From NCBI GenBank assembly GCA_963828855.1, contig CAWHGB010000002.1, positions 868,001-932,000 on the forward strand: 64,000 nucleotides of DNA. The letters are read 5' to 3'. The position numbers were made by a program, and so were the translations under genes. A model generated the notes under the pieces. The model had not been told where the DNA came from and searched no databases. It worked only from the letters and a program-made list of their open reading frames with translations. This document shows, piece after piece, positions 30,073 to 40,701 of the stretch. Position 1 is the first letter of the stretch; each line of letters starts with the position of its first letter. The stretch is from CAVVEQ01 sp963828855 (GTDB lineage: Bacteria; Chloroflexota; Anaerolineae; Anaerolineales; Anaerolineaceae).

Positions 30073-33000
30073 ATGAATCCACAGCGCTCCGCCGGGGAGG
30101 ATATCCCCACCCAACCGGTAAAGAACCCCGCCACTTCGCGTGGGCGGAAAAACGCATCTGCTCCCTCCACTCCTCCAGAGTCGGAACAAACCACTCTGCC
30201 TCCGCAAGCCCCCCCGCCTGACCCAAACCTGCCGCTCCCTGCAGAAGCTGTCGATCTGGATGGAACCCGGGCCACCCCGGTCGCCTATCGAGATGGGATT
30301 GATCAAGCGGGAAAAACCACCAGCTCCCCTGAAGTTAAAAATCCTACCGCAAGATTCCCCCAGGCAATTTCCCGTCCCAGCCTCGAAAAATGACCGCTGG
30401 CGGCTGCCTGCTGCGCGGTATCCTGGTGGTTCTTTCCCTGGTTGTTTTGGCAGGGTTTGCCGTGCTTTCATTCCTCATCTTCCAGTATTTCCGCGTCTCC
30501 GCCTCCCTGCCCAGCGTGGATGAGCTGCGCGCCCGTTCCTCCCAGTTTGAAACCACCACTATTTACGACCGCAATGGCGCGAAATTATACGAGATCGTGG
30601 ATCCCAACGCCGGGAAACGAACCTATATCCCGATCGAGGATATGTCTCCGTACTTAATCGCAGCCACCCTGGCGACAGAGGATAAGAACTTCTATACGAA
30701 TCCGGGTTTCGACCTGCCTGCCATGTTCCGCGCACTATGGCAGAACTACACCACCGGCGAAGTGGCCTCCGGTGCATCCACCATCACCCAGCAGCTCGCC
30801 CGTATTCTGCTTCTCGAACCCGATGAGCGATACGAACAGACCGTGGAGCGAAAAGCGCGCGAGATCATCCTGGCCCGCGAGATCACCCGCAAGTACACCA
30901 AGGACCAGATCCTGGAGCTTTACCTAAACGAGATCAACTACGGGAATATCTCCTATGGTGCCGAAGCTGCCGCGAATACGTATTTTGATACCTCCGCAAA
31001 GAAATTAAACCTGGCAGAATCGGCATTTCTTGCCGGTCTACCTCAAGCACCTGGTGTCTACGATATTTATACCAACCGTGACGCCACCCTGGAACGCTCC
31101 CTTATCGTACTTTCCTTAATGTACGAACTGACCAAGGATAACAACGGCTGTATACCCAACGGTCCGGGGCGTACCCCGATCTGCATCACACTCGATGAAT
31201 TTACCAGCGGGGCACAGTTCCTCCAGGACAACAAATTCCAACCCCCTGAAAATCAAATACCCTACCCACACTGGGTGATGTACATCCGCTCCCTTCTGGA
31301 AGAAAAGTACGGAGTTGATACTATTTACCGGGCAGGGATGAAGGTCTACACCACCCTGGATCCCGTGTTGCAGACTCTGGCGCAGCAGACCGTTTCCCAG
31401 CAAGTGCAGAGCCTTGCCGGGCAAAACGTGACCGACGGCGCTCTTGTGGCCATCAAACCTACTACAGGTGAGATCCTTGCCATGGTCGGTTCCGCGGATT
31501 TCAACAACGCTGCTATTTCCGGCCAGGTGAACATGGCCCTCGCCCCCCGCCAGCCCGGCTCCAGCATCAAACCGCTCACTTACACCGCTGCCTTCGAGAA
31601 GGGCTGGACGCCTTCGACCTTGATCTGGGATATCCCCTCTGAATTTGCTCCCTCCAGCGATCCGAATGATCCCAATCCGCCCTATAAACCGGTGAATTAC
31701 GACGGGCGCTTCCATGGCCCGGTTCTGCTGAGAAATGCACTTGCCAATTCCTACAATATCCCCGCGGTGAAAACCATGAATTTCGTGGGTATCCAGGATG
31801 ACCCGAAAATCCCCCAGGAGGAAGGGTTCCTGGCTTTCGCGAAGAAAATGGGGATCACCAGCCTCACACAACCCTGGTACGGTCTGGCCCTCGCGCTGGG
31901 TGGTGGCGAGATTCCCCTGCTGGAAATGACCTCAGCTTATTCGATATTCGCCAACAGCGGACTGAAAGTTCCCCCCGTGGCCATCACCCGTATCGAAGAT
32001 TATTCGGGCAAAGAGATCTATAAGAACACCCCCGGGAAGGGTGAACAGGTTGTTCGTCCGGAGCACGCCTACCTGATCAGTTCCATCCTTTCAGATAATG
32101 AAGCCCGCACACCTGCCTTCGGCGCTAACTCAGTGCTCAACCTGCCCTTCCAGGCGGCCGTCAAAACAGGTACCACCAATGATTTTCGCGACAACTGGAC
32201 CTTGGGGTATACCCCGGACCTCGCGGTTGGGGTATGGGTGGGCAATGCGGATAACTCCCCGATGGTCAATTCCACCGGTCTAACCGGAGCAGCCCCCATC
32301 TGGTCCCAGTTTATGCAGGCCGCCGAAATGCTGGTCTCAAATAACTCCCCCACCGCCTTCACCCGGCCGTCAGGGGTTATTGATGAAACCATCTGCTCCG
32401 TATCCGGCACCCGCCCATCCGAATTCTGCCCCTCTCAGAAACAGGAGATCTTCGCCTTTGATCAACCACCCCTCGACGCAAGCCAGGATCTCTGGAAACG
32501 CGTCAGGGTGGATACCTGGACCGGGCTGATTTCCTCTCCTGCCTGCGGTGATATCGTCAAGGATATCGATACCCTCAATGTAAAGGATGAATCTGTCCGC
32601 AAGTGGATCCTGGATACGCAGGATGGACAGAACTGGGCGGCGAAAATGGGCTTCGACGATCCGATCGTTTTCACCCCCTCCCGGGAATGCAGGGCGGAAG
32701 ATCCGCACGTGGAGATAGTTTTCGTCAATCCCACCGATGGGCAGGCAATTTCGAAAAGCCCCCTGGATATAGCAGCGGTCATCAAAGCCACCGCCAATTT
32801 CAAGGAATGGCGCCTGGAGTACGGGGAGGGCAGCAGCCCTAAAAAATGGATCCCCCTGGTCGCGTCATCTAAAGACCAGCACCCGAGCCCGGAAACAATC
32901 TATTCCTGGGACCTGAAGGATATCCCCAACGGCAAGATCGCCATGCGCCTGATTGCATATAACAAGGATGGGAAAAGTGCGGTGAAGAAGATCATCTTCA

Positions 33001-33125
33001 ATAACCAGATGCCAACCCCCACGCCAACTGCGACCACAACTGCCACGGCTTCTCCCAGCCCGACAGCTACCTCCACCCCGGAGCCGACTCAGACATTCAC
33101 CCCCGAGCCCAGCCCCACATTCTGA
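30073..33125 (+). CDS. Class A penicillin-binding protein (transglycosylase/transpeptidase)
   Basis: A proline-rich cytoplasmic tail of about 106 residues (from ATG 30073, ending SRPSLEK) is joined, after restoring one A in the run at about 30,385, to the membrane anchor ILVVLSLVVLAGFAVLSF. If the base count is right, translation would instead restart at ATG 30390 (overlap ATGA). The GT51 domain has ATEDKNFYTNPGFD, STITQQLAR and the later LYLNEINYGN. The transpeptidase domain has catalytic RQPGSSIKPLTY, SYN (ALANSYNIPAV) and KTGTTNDFRDNW. A C-terminal Ig-like part and a Thr/Pro tail follow. Polymerises and cross-links peptidoglycan outside the membrane. Confidence 0.93.
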
Positions 33126-33132
33126 GCATTTA

Positions 33133-35349
33133 TCAGGAAATAAATGATATTTGAGCTGCCTGGCCATCCGGGGTTTTACCCGGGTCGCTCATCGCGTCCC
33201 GAAACGCCCATTGCGGGTCGTTGTTCGCAGCGATCCTGCGCAGCTGCTCAAACCCGATCAACCGCCAGCTTCCCAACGCTTCCAGGAGGCGCGGATCGCG
33301 GGCGATCTTGAAGAAGATCAGCTCGTGACGGATCTCAGGGGAGAGGATGATATTTGTGGCGTTTCCCTCACGGAACTGATCCACCCATTGGCTGAGGCAC
33401 CCATCACAGGCGATGAAAACCCGGTAAAGAGTCTTCCCATCCATCCGCCATGTGATCGCGGGTTCTTTCAAAGTGATTAATCCTAGCGCCTTTGCAACCT
33501 TTTCCAGTAACTGCTCCATTTCCGGGATCTCATCCTGGAATTTAATTGGCAATTTCTCTGGTTCTGCTTTCAATACGCCTGGCTGGTCTTGATCTGGTAT
33601 GAAATACGAATCCAGGATCATCTGCATCAGACCGGGGAAAGGGGTCAGGAACCCGGGAAACGCTTCATTCAAATTCCCCTGGAGTTCCCGGATGGATATT
33701 GCCTTCTGCCCATTTAGTTGCTTCAGGATTGCACCCTCCAACCGGTCCGCCATGCTTACCGGGGATGTTTCCAATTTATGGAACCACCAAAGACCCTGGC
33801 TGTCGGCAGCCCGGCTGCCGTAGACTTTGAAAAGGGTTGCGTCCTCAAAATTATCTTTCTGAGCCTGCTGCAGCCGGTTAAGGAGATCATCATAGCTGCG
33901 CGGATTCCCGGAGGGGAGCAGGTTCATCCGGATCAAGCGCTCCATCCCCGCACCCGACAGTTGGAGATAAGTGGCCGGTTCGCCCCTTTCCAGGAGGACA
34001 TCGGTCATCGTATCGCGTTGGAAGTGTGAGATCGATCCGGGCAGGGGAACTTCGTTGGGATGCCCGCTTTCCCAGGTGACCTGGGCAATGGAGGACTCCT
34101 GTTCACAGGCAATTCCCTCCAATCTCAGCCCGCCAGCCAATCCGGCTGCCAGCGTGGCGGTGAGTAAGCCTGGTGTCACTTCAGGAATCTCGGCGTGGAA
34201 TGGAATTGCTTTTGGAAGGCGGTTGAAGGACCCCGTGAGCACCGCCCCCACCCAACGGCTGTCGAAGCGCTGCCTGCCCAGTACGCCATGGAGTGCAGAG
34301 GCGGTTTCCTTCCCCCAGATCCATCCCGACCAGACCGCGCTTAAGCTCCAGAATGCCTGGTTTGGGTAGGGAACGACGCCGAGAGCTGCCTCCGGTATTA
34401 TCGTTGGGGGAAACTCACCGAGTGATGCCAGTCTGCCGGGAAACAGACAGATGCCAGCCTGCCCACCTGGCATCTCCGGGAAAATGGTCAACTCGATCCT
34501 CTCCGGTCGATTTATCCAGAAATCCGTCGCATCCTGAAATGCCTTCCAGAGGTTCACTTCAATGAATTCACCGGGTGGATTGAGCAGCCGCGGACGGGTA
34601 CGGGTGATCGGGTGTGACCAAAGATCGGTTCCCGCATCGCAAGCGGAAATAAGCAACGCCTGCAGTAGCCTGCGTTTTCCTTCCGCCACGGGCAATGCTT
34701 CGACCCGGTTGATCAGGTTGAAAAGGGCATAGAACGCCCGATCAGGGTAACACTCCATCACCTCCCGGATAACCGGGTTATCTGCGGCGTAGGGAATCCC
34801 AATCCGTTCCAGCGCGCGGGAGCGAAACAGTGCCAGGCTGCCCAGGCGTTGCAGGGCTTCAATATCTTCGTTCTCCAGGGGATACTCACCCACTATATGG
34901 CATACCGGGCAAACAACCATCCTCGCGTATGGAGCGTTCTCCCCCTTCCTCCAGATATATGCGTCCGCCTTGATAACCTGCTTGCAACCAGGGCATATGG
35001 TTTGATACAGCGCATTGAGATGAACTTCCAATCGTTCCCCCGCCCGGCGGGAATCAGCCAGGTCGGAGATCTCCGCCTGAAACGCGGCGCGATCCGGCGC
35101 CTCTGCCAGGACCTGCAGCATCAGTGCCAACACCGGATTGTTACAAGTGCAAAGCACTTTGTACCCGCTGCGGGCTGCCTCCAACGGGACCTGCGGTGTG
35201 GAACCCAGCGGATCCAGTACCCAACTCCCAGGTGGAACCGTGTCGGCAAGCCATGACGATAGAATGCCTTCCGGTAAAGGCGGCAGGTAACGCCCGAGAG
35301 GAAGCTCGGGGATTTTTCCGGTGCCCGGTAGAAATACCCTGGTATCCAT
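33133..35349 (-). CDS. DUF1156-like DNA-methyltransferase homologue with degenerate catalytic motifs
   Basis: 738 residues, intact frame. Residues 40-75 resemble methyltransferase motif I plus the NPV element (WVLDPLGSTPQVPLEAARSG, then NNPVLALML). A zinc ribbon follows at about 115-155 (ICPGCKQVIKADAY and VVCPVC), as in the large Zn-ribbon adenine-specific methylases. Where those have the catalytic D-P-P-Y followed by aromatic-rich text, this protein has LGVVPYPNQAFWSLSAVW: the proline and tyrosine survive but the Asp is gone, and the glycine-rich loop lacks its usual glycines. The C-terminal half is unlike known families. Probably not an active methylase; no restriction or defence gene is adjacent. 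Role unknown. Confidence 0.6.
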   Translation of the reverse strand: MDTRVFLPGTGKIPELPLGRYLPPLPEGILSSWLADTVPPGSWVLDPLGSTPQVPLEAARSGYKVLCTCNNPVLALMLQVLAEAPDRAAFQAEISDLADSRRAGERLEVHLNALYQTICPGCKQVIKADAYIWRKGENAPYARMVVCPVCHIVGEYPLENEDIEALQRLGSLALFRSRALERIGIPYAADNPVIREVMECYPDRAFYALFNLINRVEALPVAEGKRRLLQALLISACDAGTDLWSHPITRTRPRLLNPPGEFIEVNLWKAFQDATDFWINRPERIELTIFPEMPGGQAGICLFPGRLASLGEFPPTIIPEAALGVVPYPNQAFWSLSAVWSGWIWGKETASALHGVLGRQRFDSRWVGAVLTGSFNRLPKAIPFHAEIPEVTPGLLTATLAAGLAGGLRLEGIACEQESSIAQVTWESGHPNEVPLPGSISHFQRDTMTDVLLERGEPATYLQLSGAGMERLIRMNLLPSGNPRSYDDLLNRLQQAQKDNFEDATLFKVYGSRAADSQGLWWFHKLETSPVSMADRLEGAILKQLNGQKAISIRELQGNLNEAFPGFLTPFPGLMQMILDSYFIPDQDQPGVLKAEPEKLPIKFQDEIPEMEQLLEKVAKALGLITLKEPAITWRMDGKTLYRVFIACDGCLSQWVDQFREGNATNIILSPEIRHELIFFKIARDPRLLEALGSWRLIGFEQLRRIAANNDPQWAFRDAMSDPGKTPDGQAAQISFIS

Positions 35350-35386
35350 GTAAATTCAGTATAGTGAACCGCTGGAGAAAAGAAAA

Positions 35387-35409
35387 GCCCTTTCATGAAT
35401 TGAAAGGGC
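35387..35409 (-). terminator. Terminator of the CPBP protease gene
   Basis: GCCCTTTCA-loop-TGAAAGGGC, 9-bp perfect stem, followed on the minus strand by TTTTCTTTTC. Located between the CPBP stop and the next minus-strand gene. Confidence 0.85.
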
Positions 35410-35435
35410 AAGTATATTAATCAGGAATTTTATCT

Positions 35436-36434
35436 TCAATTGGTTGGCTGCGATTGCGAGCCGGTGGATTTCTCATAAACAGCCAGTTCCTCCCGCAAAT
35501 GGATGGAACCCCGGCTTTTCTTCACCCAAACCAGGATCAAACCGGCTCCCAACAGCATGGCGAGGACGCCAATTCCCCCGGCTTCCGGACCAAAAAATCC
35601 GCCAGTCAACCAGCTTGTGTTCACCTGCTCGATGGAGATCACGGGGTTAACCCCCGCAACACCGCTAACCGGGAAGCCAAAGATGGCTCCCTGGAAGAAA
35701 TTCCAGGCGATGTGCAGACCGATCGGCAGCGCCAGCTCTCCAGTAAGAATGAATCCCAGGCTCAGGAAAATGCCTGCCAGAAAGATATTCAGGAAGCTCA
35801 TCAGGCTGGCCCCAGGGTTCATCAAGTGCAGGATGCTGAAGATGATGGAGGTGAGGACTGTCGCCAGAATCACAGCTTTGCGAGGTGTCAGCCAGCGCAG
35901 GTTCAACCCTTCCGCCAGGTTGCGCTGGATGTACCCACGAAAAAGCATCTCCTCATAAACACCAACGCAGATAAAAGTGATCAGATCCACCCCGACACCC
36001 AGCCAAAAGGGATTGCCACCATTCGGGGCGATAAATCCGGTGACCCGCAGCCACCCAAGGCTCATTTCCACGAGAAAGACCAACGCCATCAATAGAGTGC
36101 CCAGCCCGAGACCTATGAAGAAATCGCGCCACCACCCGCGATCCCGGTGAAAGCCAAAGTCGCGAAAAGGACGGCGATCCAGGTACCGTGCTGCCAGGAA
36201 CATGCTCAGCAGGGTCGCGCCCAGAGCGATCAACGGGCTGGTAAACTCCCCAAACAGGAAATTATTTCTCATCCTGATCACCAACAAGGGTGAATCCTGG
36301 GGGATAAGCGGCATAATCAGGTCGCTCATGATGAAAACCAGCCCGAGGGCAAAGAGAAGGTATAGTATTAGCTGCAGACCGATCCTCAGCAGGGATCTCA
36401 ACCTGCGTTCAGCGGAATTCCAAAAGGGGTTCAT
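35436..36434 (-). CDS. CPBP-family intramembrane glutamic protease (CAAX/ABI-like)
   Basis: 332 residues with about eight membrane segments. The family motifs are GVYEEMLFRGYIQRNL (motif 1, EExxxR), SIIFSILHLMN (motif 2, FxxxH) and LPIGLHIAWNFFQGAIFG (motif 3, HxxxN). Prokaryotic members cut or bind membrane proteins and peptides and are often linked to bacteriocin immunity; no such gene is nearby. It directly follows the thyX gene on the same strand, with eight bases between, so it may be the last gene of that long operon. Confidence 0.92.
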   Translation of the reverse strand: MNPFWNSAERRLRSLLRIGLQLILYLLFALGLVFIMSDLIMPLIPQDSPLLVIRMRNNFLFGEFTSPLIALGATLLSMFLAARYLDRRPFRDFGFHRDRGWWRDFFIGLGLGTLLMALVFLVEMSLGWLRVTGFIAPNGGNPFWLGVGVDLITFICVGVYEEMLFRGYIQRNLAEGLNLRWLTPRKAVILATVLTSIIFSILHLMNPGASLMSFLNIFLAGIFLSLGFILTGELALPIGLHIAWNFFQGAIFGFPVSGVAGVNPVISIEQVNTSWLTGGFFGPEAGGIGVLAMLLGAGLILVWVKKSRGSIHLREELAVYEKSTGSQSQPTN

Positions 36435-36442
36435 GAAATTAC

Positions 36443-37859
36443 CTATGCTTCCGTGAAACAGGTGGTTTCGATCGATTTCCAGGTTTCGCTGGAGTCGACC
36501 GGGAAATATTTGCCTAAACGTGGATGTGCCAAGCTGATTTCTGCGATCATCCGCCTAGCGACTCGGCGCATGGAAAAATGCGCGTTGGAGGCGCTGCGCA
36601 GGGCGAGCATGTGCATACCACTGCGCAGGTTGAATTCAAGCAGCAGCCTGCGCCGGAAAGCGTTCGGCACCACATATGATGCTGCCTGGGGGAAAAACGC
36701 ATGAATGGCAGCATAGGTTTGCGCCGCACTTTCCATGGCGGAGCGATAGTCCGCTTCCATCCCAGCCAGGCTGATCCAGCGCGGGATCGTATACCCGAGC
36801 GAGGTGCCCAGGGGTTGGGGAGTCTGGGTCATCATGCGGTGACGCTTGAGCTCAAAATAAGCTCCCTGGTCCAACACAAGCTCGAATGTATAGCGTGCGT
36901 ATTCCACTTCGCGGGGGAGAGATTGGCGCCGGTTGCGGCATTCGAAGATTCTTACGAGAAGATGATCTCTTTCAGCATCCGAAAGACCATTTACCTTTTT
37001 CTCCGCTTCCGCCCAGCTGCAATCGTGGTATCGGAAGAACCCAGCCGTTAAGGATCCTCTCCTCCGCATCCGGGTCATAGCCCGCTAAAATGCACCAATC
37101 CTTCCCGATACCATCCCCTATCGAATCTCCACCGTGGAAAAGCCGCTCCAGTTCCTTCTCCGCTGGGTCGGCATCCGCGTATTTCACCAGGGTAGGGACT
37201 TCACCCTGCGCGGCTGCCTTGATCTCCAAGCCGAGCGAGCGCACCTCCACCAGCGGGTGTGAAAGCATCTTTGTTACCGCGTGCTCCAATGCGCGCGCAT
37301 TTATCGTCACACCCACATTTGCCAGGGCGGATGCAGGCAGGAGAAAGCGGCAAACATCAGCGCTCCGGGACCGGATGCGATTCTGATAAAGGGATTCCGT
37401 CTCGCCATCTTTTTTCGGTTCATTTTGCTCCGCAATTTGGCTGACTTTTTCCATGGCCACCGCATAAGTGGAAAAGAGCAGCCGGCAGGTATCCAGGTAA
37501 CCTTGCAGCAGCACGTGTCCCTTCAACTCCTCCGGGATATGGAAATTCTCAGGATTCCATTTCTGATAGCGGGTCGATTTTTCAGTGTAGGATGCCAGGC
37601 GGTTGGATTCAAGGCACTCCACAGCCAACCGGGAGATATTTTCGGCCGCGATGTGTAAAACGGCATGCTCAGCGACCGAGGAATGCCCATACCCCACCAC
37701 CCATTTCTCGTGGAATTGTGCGCTTTTTTCGTCCGTCAGCTCATCCGCGATCTGCTGGAAGGTTTCCGGGGAGCGGGATGTCTTTGCGAACGCCACGGCG
37801 ATGACCTCCGGGGAGTACTTATGGGGATCAAGCAGGTAGACCTGTCGTTCAGGTGGCAT
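36443..37859 (-). CDS. thyX: FAD-dependent thymidylate synthase with two tandem ThyX-like domains
   Basis: Makes dTMP from dUMP using methylene-THF and FAD. ATG at 37859 overlaps the ribF stop and follows GAGAGGTG. One extra G near 37,051 is removed to join the halves (ILNGW to FFRYHDCSW), giving 471 residues, twice the usual ThyX length. N-terminal domain: YGHSSVAEHAVLHIAAENIS and LESNRLASYTEKSTRYQKW. C-terminal domain: FELKRHRMMTQTPQPLG and FNLRSGMHMLALRSASNAH. Each domain keeps only part of the ThyX signature RHRxxSxNExSxRY: the Ser-rich half is best in the first, the RHR half in the second, so one composite active site is likely. Confidence 0.88.
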
Positions 37860-38778
37860 GAGCAAGCACCTCTCTCGTGTTTTCGACATCAACGTGGATC
37901 TGCGAGATTAACTGGTCAATGTTTTCGTAACGGGCTTCCGGGCGGAGGAATTTTACGAAATCCACGCGGACTTCCTCCCCGTAAATATCGCGGTGAAAAT
38001 CCAGGATGAAGGGTTCCACCCGCGGATGCAGCAGGTCATTTCCGAATGTTGGGCGCAAACCGATATTGATGGCCGCGCCGTACCTGCGGCCCCCCACCCA
38101 AGCCCAGCCTGCATATATGCCATTCCGCGGGATCAGTTTTTCCTCCCAGATGGATAGGTTCGCGGTTGGAAATCCGATCTGTTGACCGCGCCCATCGCCG
38201 GTGACCACTTTCCCTATCACCGAATACAATCGTCCAAGCATACCGTTCGCCGCATCCATTTCCCCATTCGCCAGGTTTTCGCGGATCTGGCTGGAGGAAA
38301 TCACCTTGTCCCCAAGTTGGATGGGCTGCAGTGGTTTAAGTTCGTACCCGAATTCTTTCCCCAGTTCGGCAAGCCTCAGCATATTCCCTGCCCGGTTCCT
38401 GCCCAGGGCAAAATCATAACCCACCCACAGCTCTTTCATTCCCAGGTTCGCCTGGAGTGGTAAAAGAAATTCTTCCGGGGATAACGCGGCCAATTCGCGT
38501 GTAAAAGCCAGGGTGATGACCTCATCCACCCCGAGCTCCTTCAGCATTTCCTCGCGTTCCGCGGGATGGGAAAGGTAATAATGGTTTGTCTTTTTCCCCA
38601 GGACGACCGCGGGGTGCGGGTAAAACGTGATCACGACTGAAGGCGCTCCAGTCCGCCTGGCAGAGGCTACCAGGTCGCGGATGATAACCTGATGCCCGCG
38701 GTGAACCCCATCGAAGGAACCGATGGTCACCCGGGCATCATGTAAATTCCAGCCCTGCAGCATCGTCGGTTCAGGCAT
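37849..38778 (-). CDS. ribF: Bifunctional riboflavin kinase/FAD synthetase
   Basis: 309 residues. The N-terminal nucleotidyltransferase domain shows VTIGSFDGVHRGHQVII (HxGH-type) and EFLLPLQANLGMKELWVGYDFALG; the C-terminal flavokinase shows GIYAGWAWVGG and AAINIGLRPTFG, then VEPFILDFHRDIYGEEV. Converts riboflavin to FMN and FAD. It starts one base after the truB stop and overlaps thyX, which encodes an FAD-dependent enzyme. Confidence 0.96.
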   Translation of the reverse strand: MPEPTMLQGWNLHDARVTIGSFDGVHRGHQVIIRDLVASARRTGAPSVVITFYPHPAVVLGKKTNHYYLSHPAEREEMLKELGVDEVITLAFTRELAALSPEEFLLPLQANLGMKELWVGYDFALGRNRAGNMLRLAELGKEFGYELKPLQPIQLGDKVISSSQIRENLANGEMDAANGMLGRLYSVIGKVVTGDGRGQQIGFPTANLSIWEEKLIPRNGIYAGWAWVGGRRYGAAINIGLRPTFGNDLLHPRVEPFILDFHRDIYGEEVRVDFVKFLRPEARYENIDQLISQIHVDVENTREVLAHAT

Positions 38779-39687
38779 TTACGAAAAGAACACCTTCTTG
38801 GGTTGCCATTCATTGGTCACGGAATCAAATTCAAGCAGAGCCACCAATTCACCTGCTTCGCTGATCCCGCGCACCATTTCTCCGAGAGCTGGATCACCGG
38901 GAACCCGGTGCCCGTGGCGGATGGCATCCACCTGGTCGTTGGTCAATTCCACCGACTTCCAATCCGAAAGAGCCTCCGCGGCAGGGATCAGGTCCTGGTA
39001 CCAGGTTCCATCTATGAAAGCGTCACGCAGCTTACGCAGAGGCACGGCATCCCGCAGGGTGAACCGTCCGCTCTTTGTTCGGCGTAGGCCGGTGAGGTTC
39101 GCACCGCAGCCCAAATTCTTTCCCAAGTCATGCGCCAGGGAACGCACATAAGTGCCTGAAGAACAATACACATCTACAACGGCATCCGGGGGAGCCCATT
39201 CGAGCAGTTCAAGACTGTAAACCTGGATCTTGCGCGGAGCCAGATCCACTGTCTCACCTTCGCGGGCCATTTCGTAGGCTTTTCGTCCATGAACTTTGAC
39301 CGCGGAATAGGGAGGCGGTACCTGCTCGATCTCGCCCACAAATTTCATTAATTCAGTTTGGAATTGCTCCTCGGTAACATTTACTTCAGATGAGCTCAGG
39401 ACCTGTCCATCGCCATCGTAAGTGTCTGTGACGGTTCCCAATCGGATGATAGCCTGGTAGCGTTTATCAGAGGCAGAGACATACTCGCTCAAACGCACTG
39501 CCGGTCCGATCAACACCACCAGGACGCCGGATGCCCGCGGATCCAGGGTGCCGGTATGACCAGCTCTGCGAATGTTGGTGCCCTTGCGGATGATCTCCAC
39601 GACGTCATGGGAAGTCAGTCCCACCGGTTTATCCACCACCAAAACTCCGGAGATGGCATTATTCACATCGTAATTGGATTTTTCCAT
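38779..39687 (-). CDS. truB: tRNA pseudouridine(55) synthase
   Basis: 302 residues. Catalytic motif AGHTGTLDPRASGVLVV with the essential Asp; then KRYQAIIRLGTVTDTYDGDG, YSAVKVHGRKAYEMAREG and CSSGTYVRSLAHDLG. Modifies U55 in the T-loop of tRNAs. It is linked to nrnA upstream and ribF downstream in the usual gram-positive-like order. Confidence 0.97.
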   Translation of the reverse strand: MEKSNYDVNNAISGVLVVDKPVGLTSHDVVEIIRKGTNIRRAGHTGTLDPRASGVLVVLIGPAVRLSEYVSASDKRYQAIIRLGTVTDTYDGDGQVLSSSEVNVTEEQFQTELMKFVGEIEQVPPPYSAVKVHGRKAYEMAREGETVDLAPRKIQVYSLELLEWAPPDAVVDVYCSSGTYVRSLAHDLGKNLGCGANLTGLRRTKSGRFTLRDAVPLRKLRDAFIDGTWYQDLIPAAEALSDWKSVELTNDQVDAIRHGHRVPGDPALGEMVRGISEAGELVALLEFDSVTNEWQPKKVFFS

Positions 39688-39714
39688 GGTTCCCGCTCCA
39701 AATTCAATAATATT

Positions 39715-40701
39715 TTACCGGGTTTCGGGTTTTGCCCGGTCAATTTCAACCGCTTTTTCCAACAGAGCCCGAGTGGCCGGTAAAACCTTTCCGGTTACTT
39801 CCTCGAAGGTTCCGTCCATCTCCGTCCCGGCAGCCGGAGGATGCCCCCCACCACCAAAGGATTGCGCCAGGGTAGCCACGTCGATTCCTTGCTGGGCACG
39901 CCAGCTGATCTTCCAATGGCCGGCGCGCTGCTCCACGAAAAGAACAGAGATATCGATCCCGTCCAGATTGGAAATGACGTTGTTCAGATCCGCGTCATCG
40001 TTCCCCGGGTAACCCACCTCGATTCGATCCTTGAGGCTGAGCGCAGTCCAGACCATGCGACCTTCCTGATTAAGGGCGTTCAAACCGCGTCCCCAGTATC
40101 GGGCGGCTTCCACCGGTCGCCGCACAAGCGCGCGGGAATAAATATCCGAGAGGTTGATCCCGTTTTCCATCAGATCCGCTGCAAGCCGCAATGTGTGCGG
40201 GGTAACGTTTGGCGTTCGAAAACCGATGGTATCGCTGACAATCCCGCTGAGAAGAGTGATGGCTGCATTTTGATTGATCTGCAAGCCCCAATCTCCCAGG
40301 TGTTCCGCCAAAATGGCGGAGGTGGCAACTGCCTCAGGATCGACGTAGTTGATCCGGGCAAAGTGTGGATTGGTGATATGGTGGTCAATGTTTATATCGA
40401 TCGGGGTTTCACCCAAAATACCACCGGTTCGTAACAGGTCCGAGCAATCCAGGCTGACGACCAGGTCGAAATCCCCATCCAGTTTCTTGCGGATCAGGTC
40501 CGCGCTGGGTAAATGCCGGAAGACGGAAGGCACACCATCCGCGTTCAAGCGCTGCACCGTTTTACCCGCCGCTTCCAGGGCAAAAGCCAGCCCGAGCATC
40601 GCGCCGATCGAATCTCCATCCGGGCGAATATGGGATAAGACCACTACCTTTTGTGCCCGGGCAAAGGATTCCTTAAGCTGGTTATTGAGCGGTTTTGACA
40701 T
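39715..40701 (-). CDS. nrnA: DHH/DHHA1 phosphoesterase, nanoRNase/pAp phosphatase
   Basis: 328 residues from ATG 40701, overlapping the end of rbfA by 20 bases. DHH-domain metal ligands are in SHIRPDGDSIGAMLG, VSLDCSDLLR and INIDHHITN; DHHA1 ends with FGGGGHPPAAG. Degrades 2-5 nt RNA and pAp. Its position beside rbfA and truB is the standard one for this family. Confidence 0.94.
   Translation of the reverse strand: MSKPLNNQLKESFARAQKVVVLSHIRPDGDSIGAMLGLAFALEAAGKTVQRLNADGVPSVFRHLPSADLIRKKLDGDFDLVVSLDCSDLLRTGGILGETPIDINIDHHITNPHFARINYVDPEAVATSAILAEHLGDWGLQINQNAAITLLSGIVSDTIGFRTPNVTPHTLRLAADLMENGINLSDIYSRALVRRPVEAARYWGRGLNALNQEGRMVWTALSLKDRIEVGYPGNDDADLNNVISNLDGIDISVLFVEQRAGHWKISWRAQQGIDVATLAQSFGGGGHPPAAGTEMDGTFEEVTGKVLPATRALLEKAVEIDRAKPETR

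Noticed and set aside
31116..31871. A 251-codon minus-strand frame inside the penicillin-binding protein gene
   Set aside because: Antisense shadow; the plus-strand transpeptidase motifs occupy the same bases.
33133..35349. Type of restriction-modification or defence system around the methylase-like protein
   Set aside because: Catalytic motifs are degraded and neighbours are a PBP and a CPBP protease; no nuclease or helicase is present.
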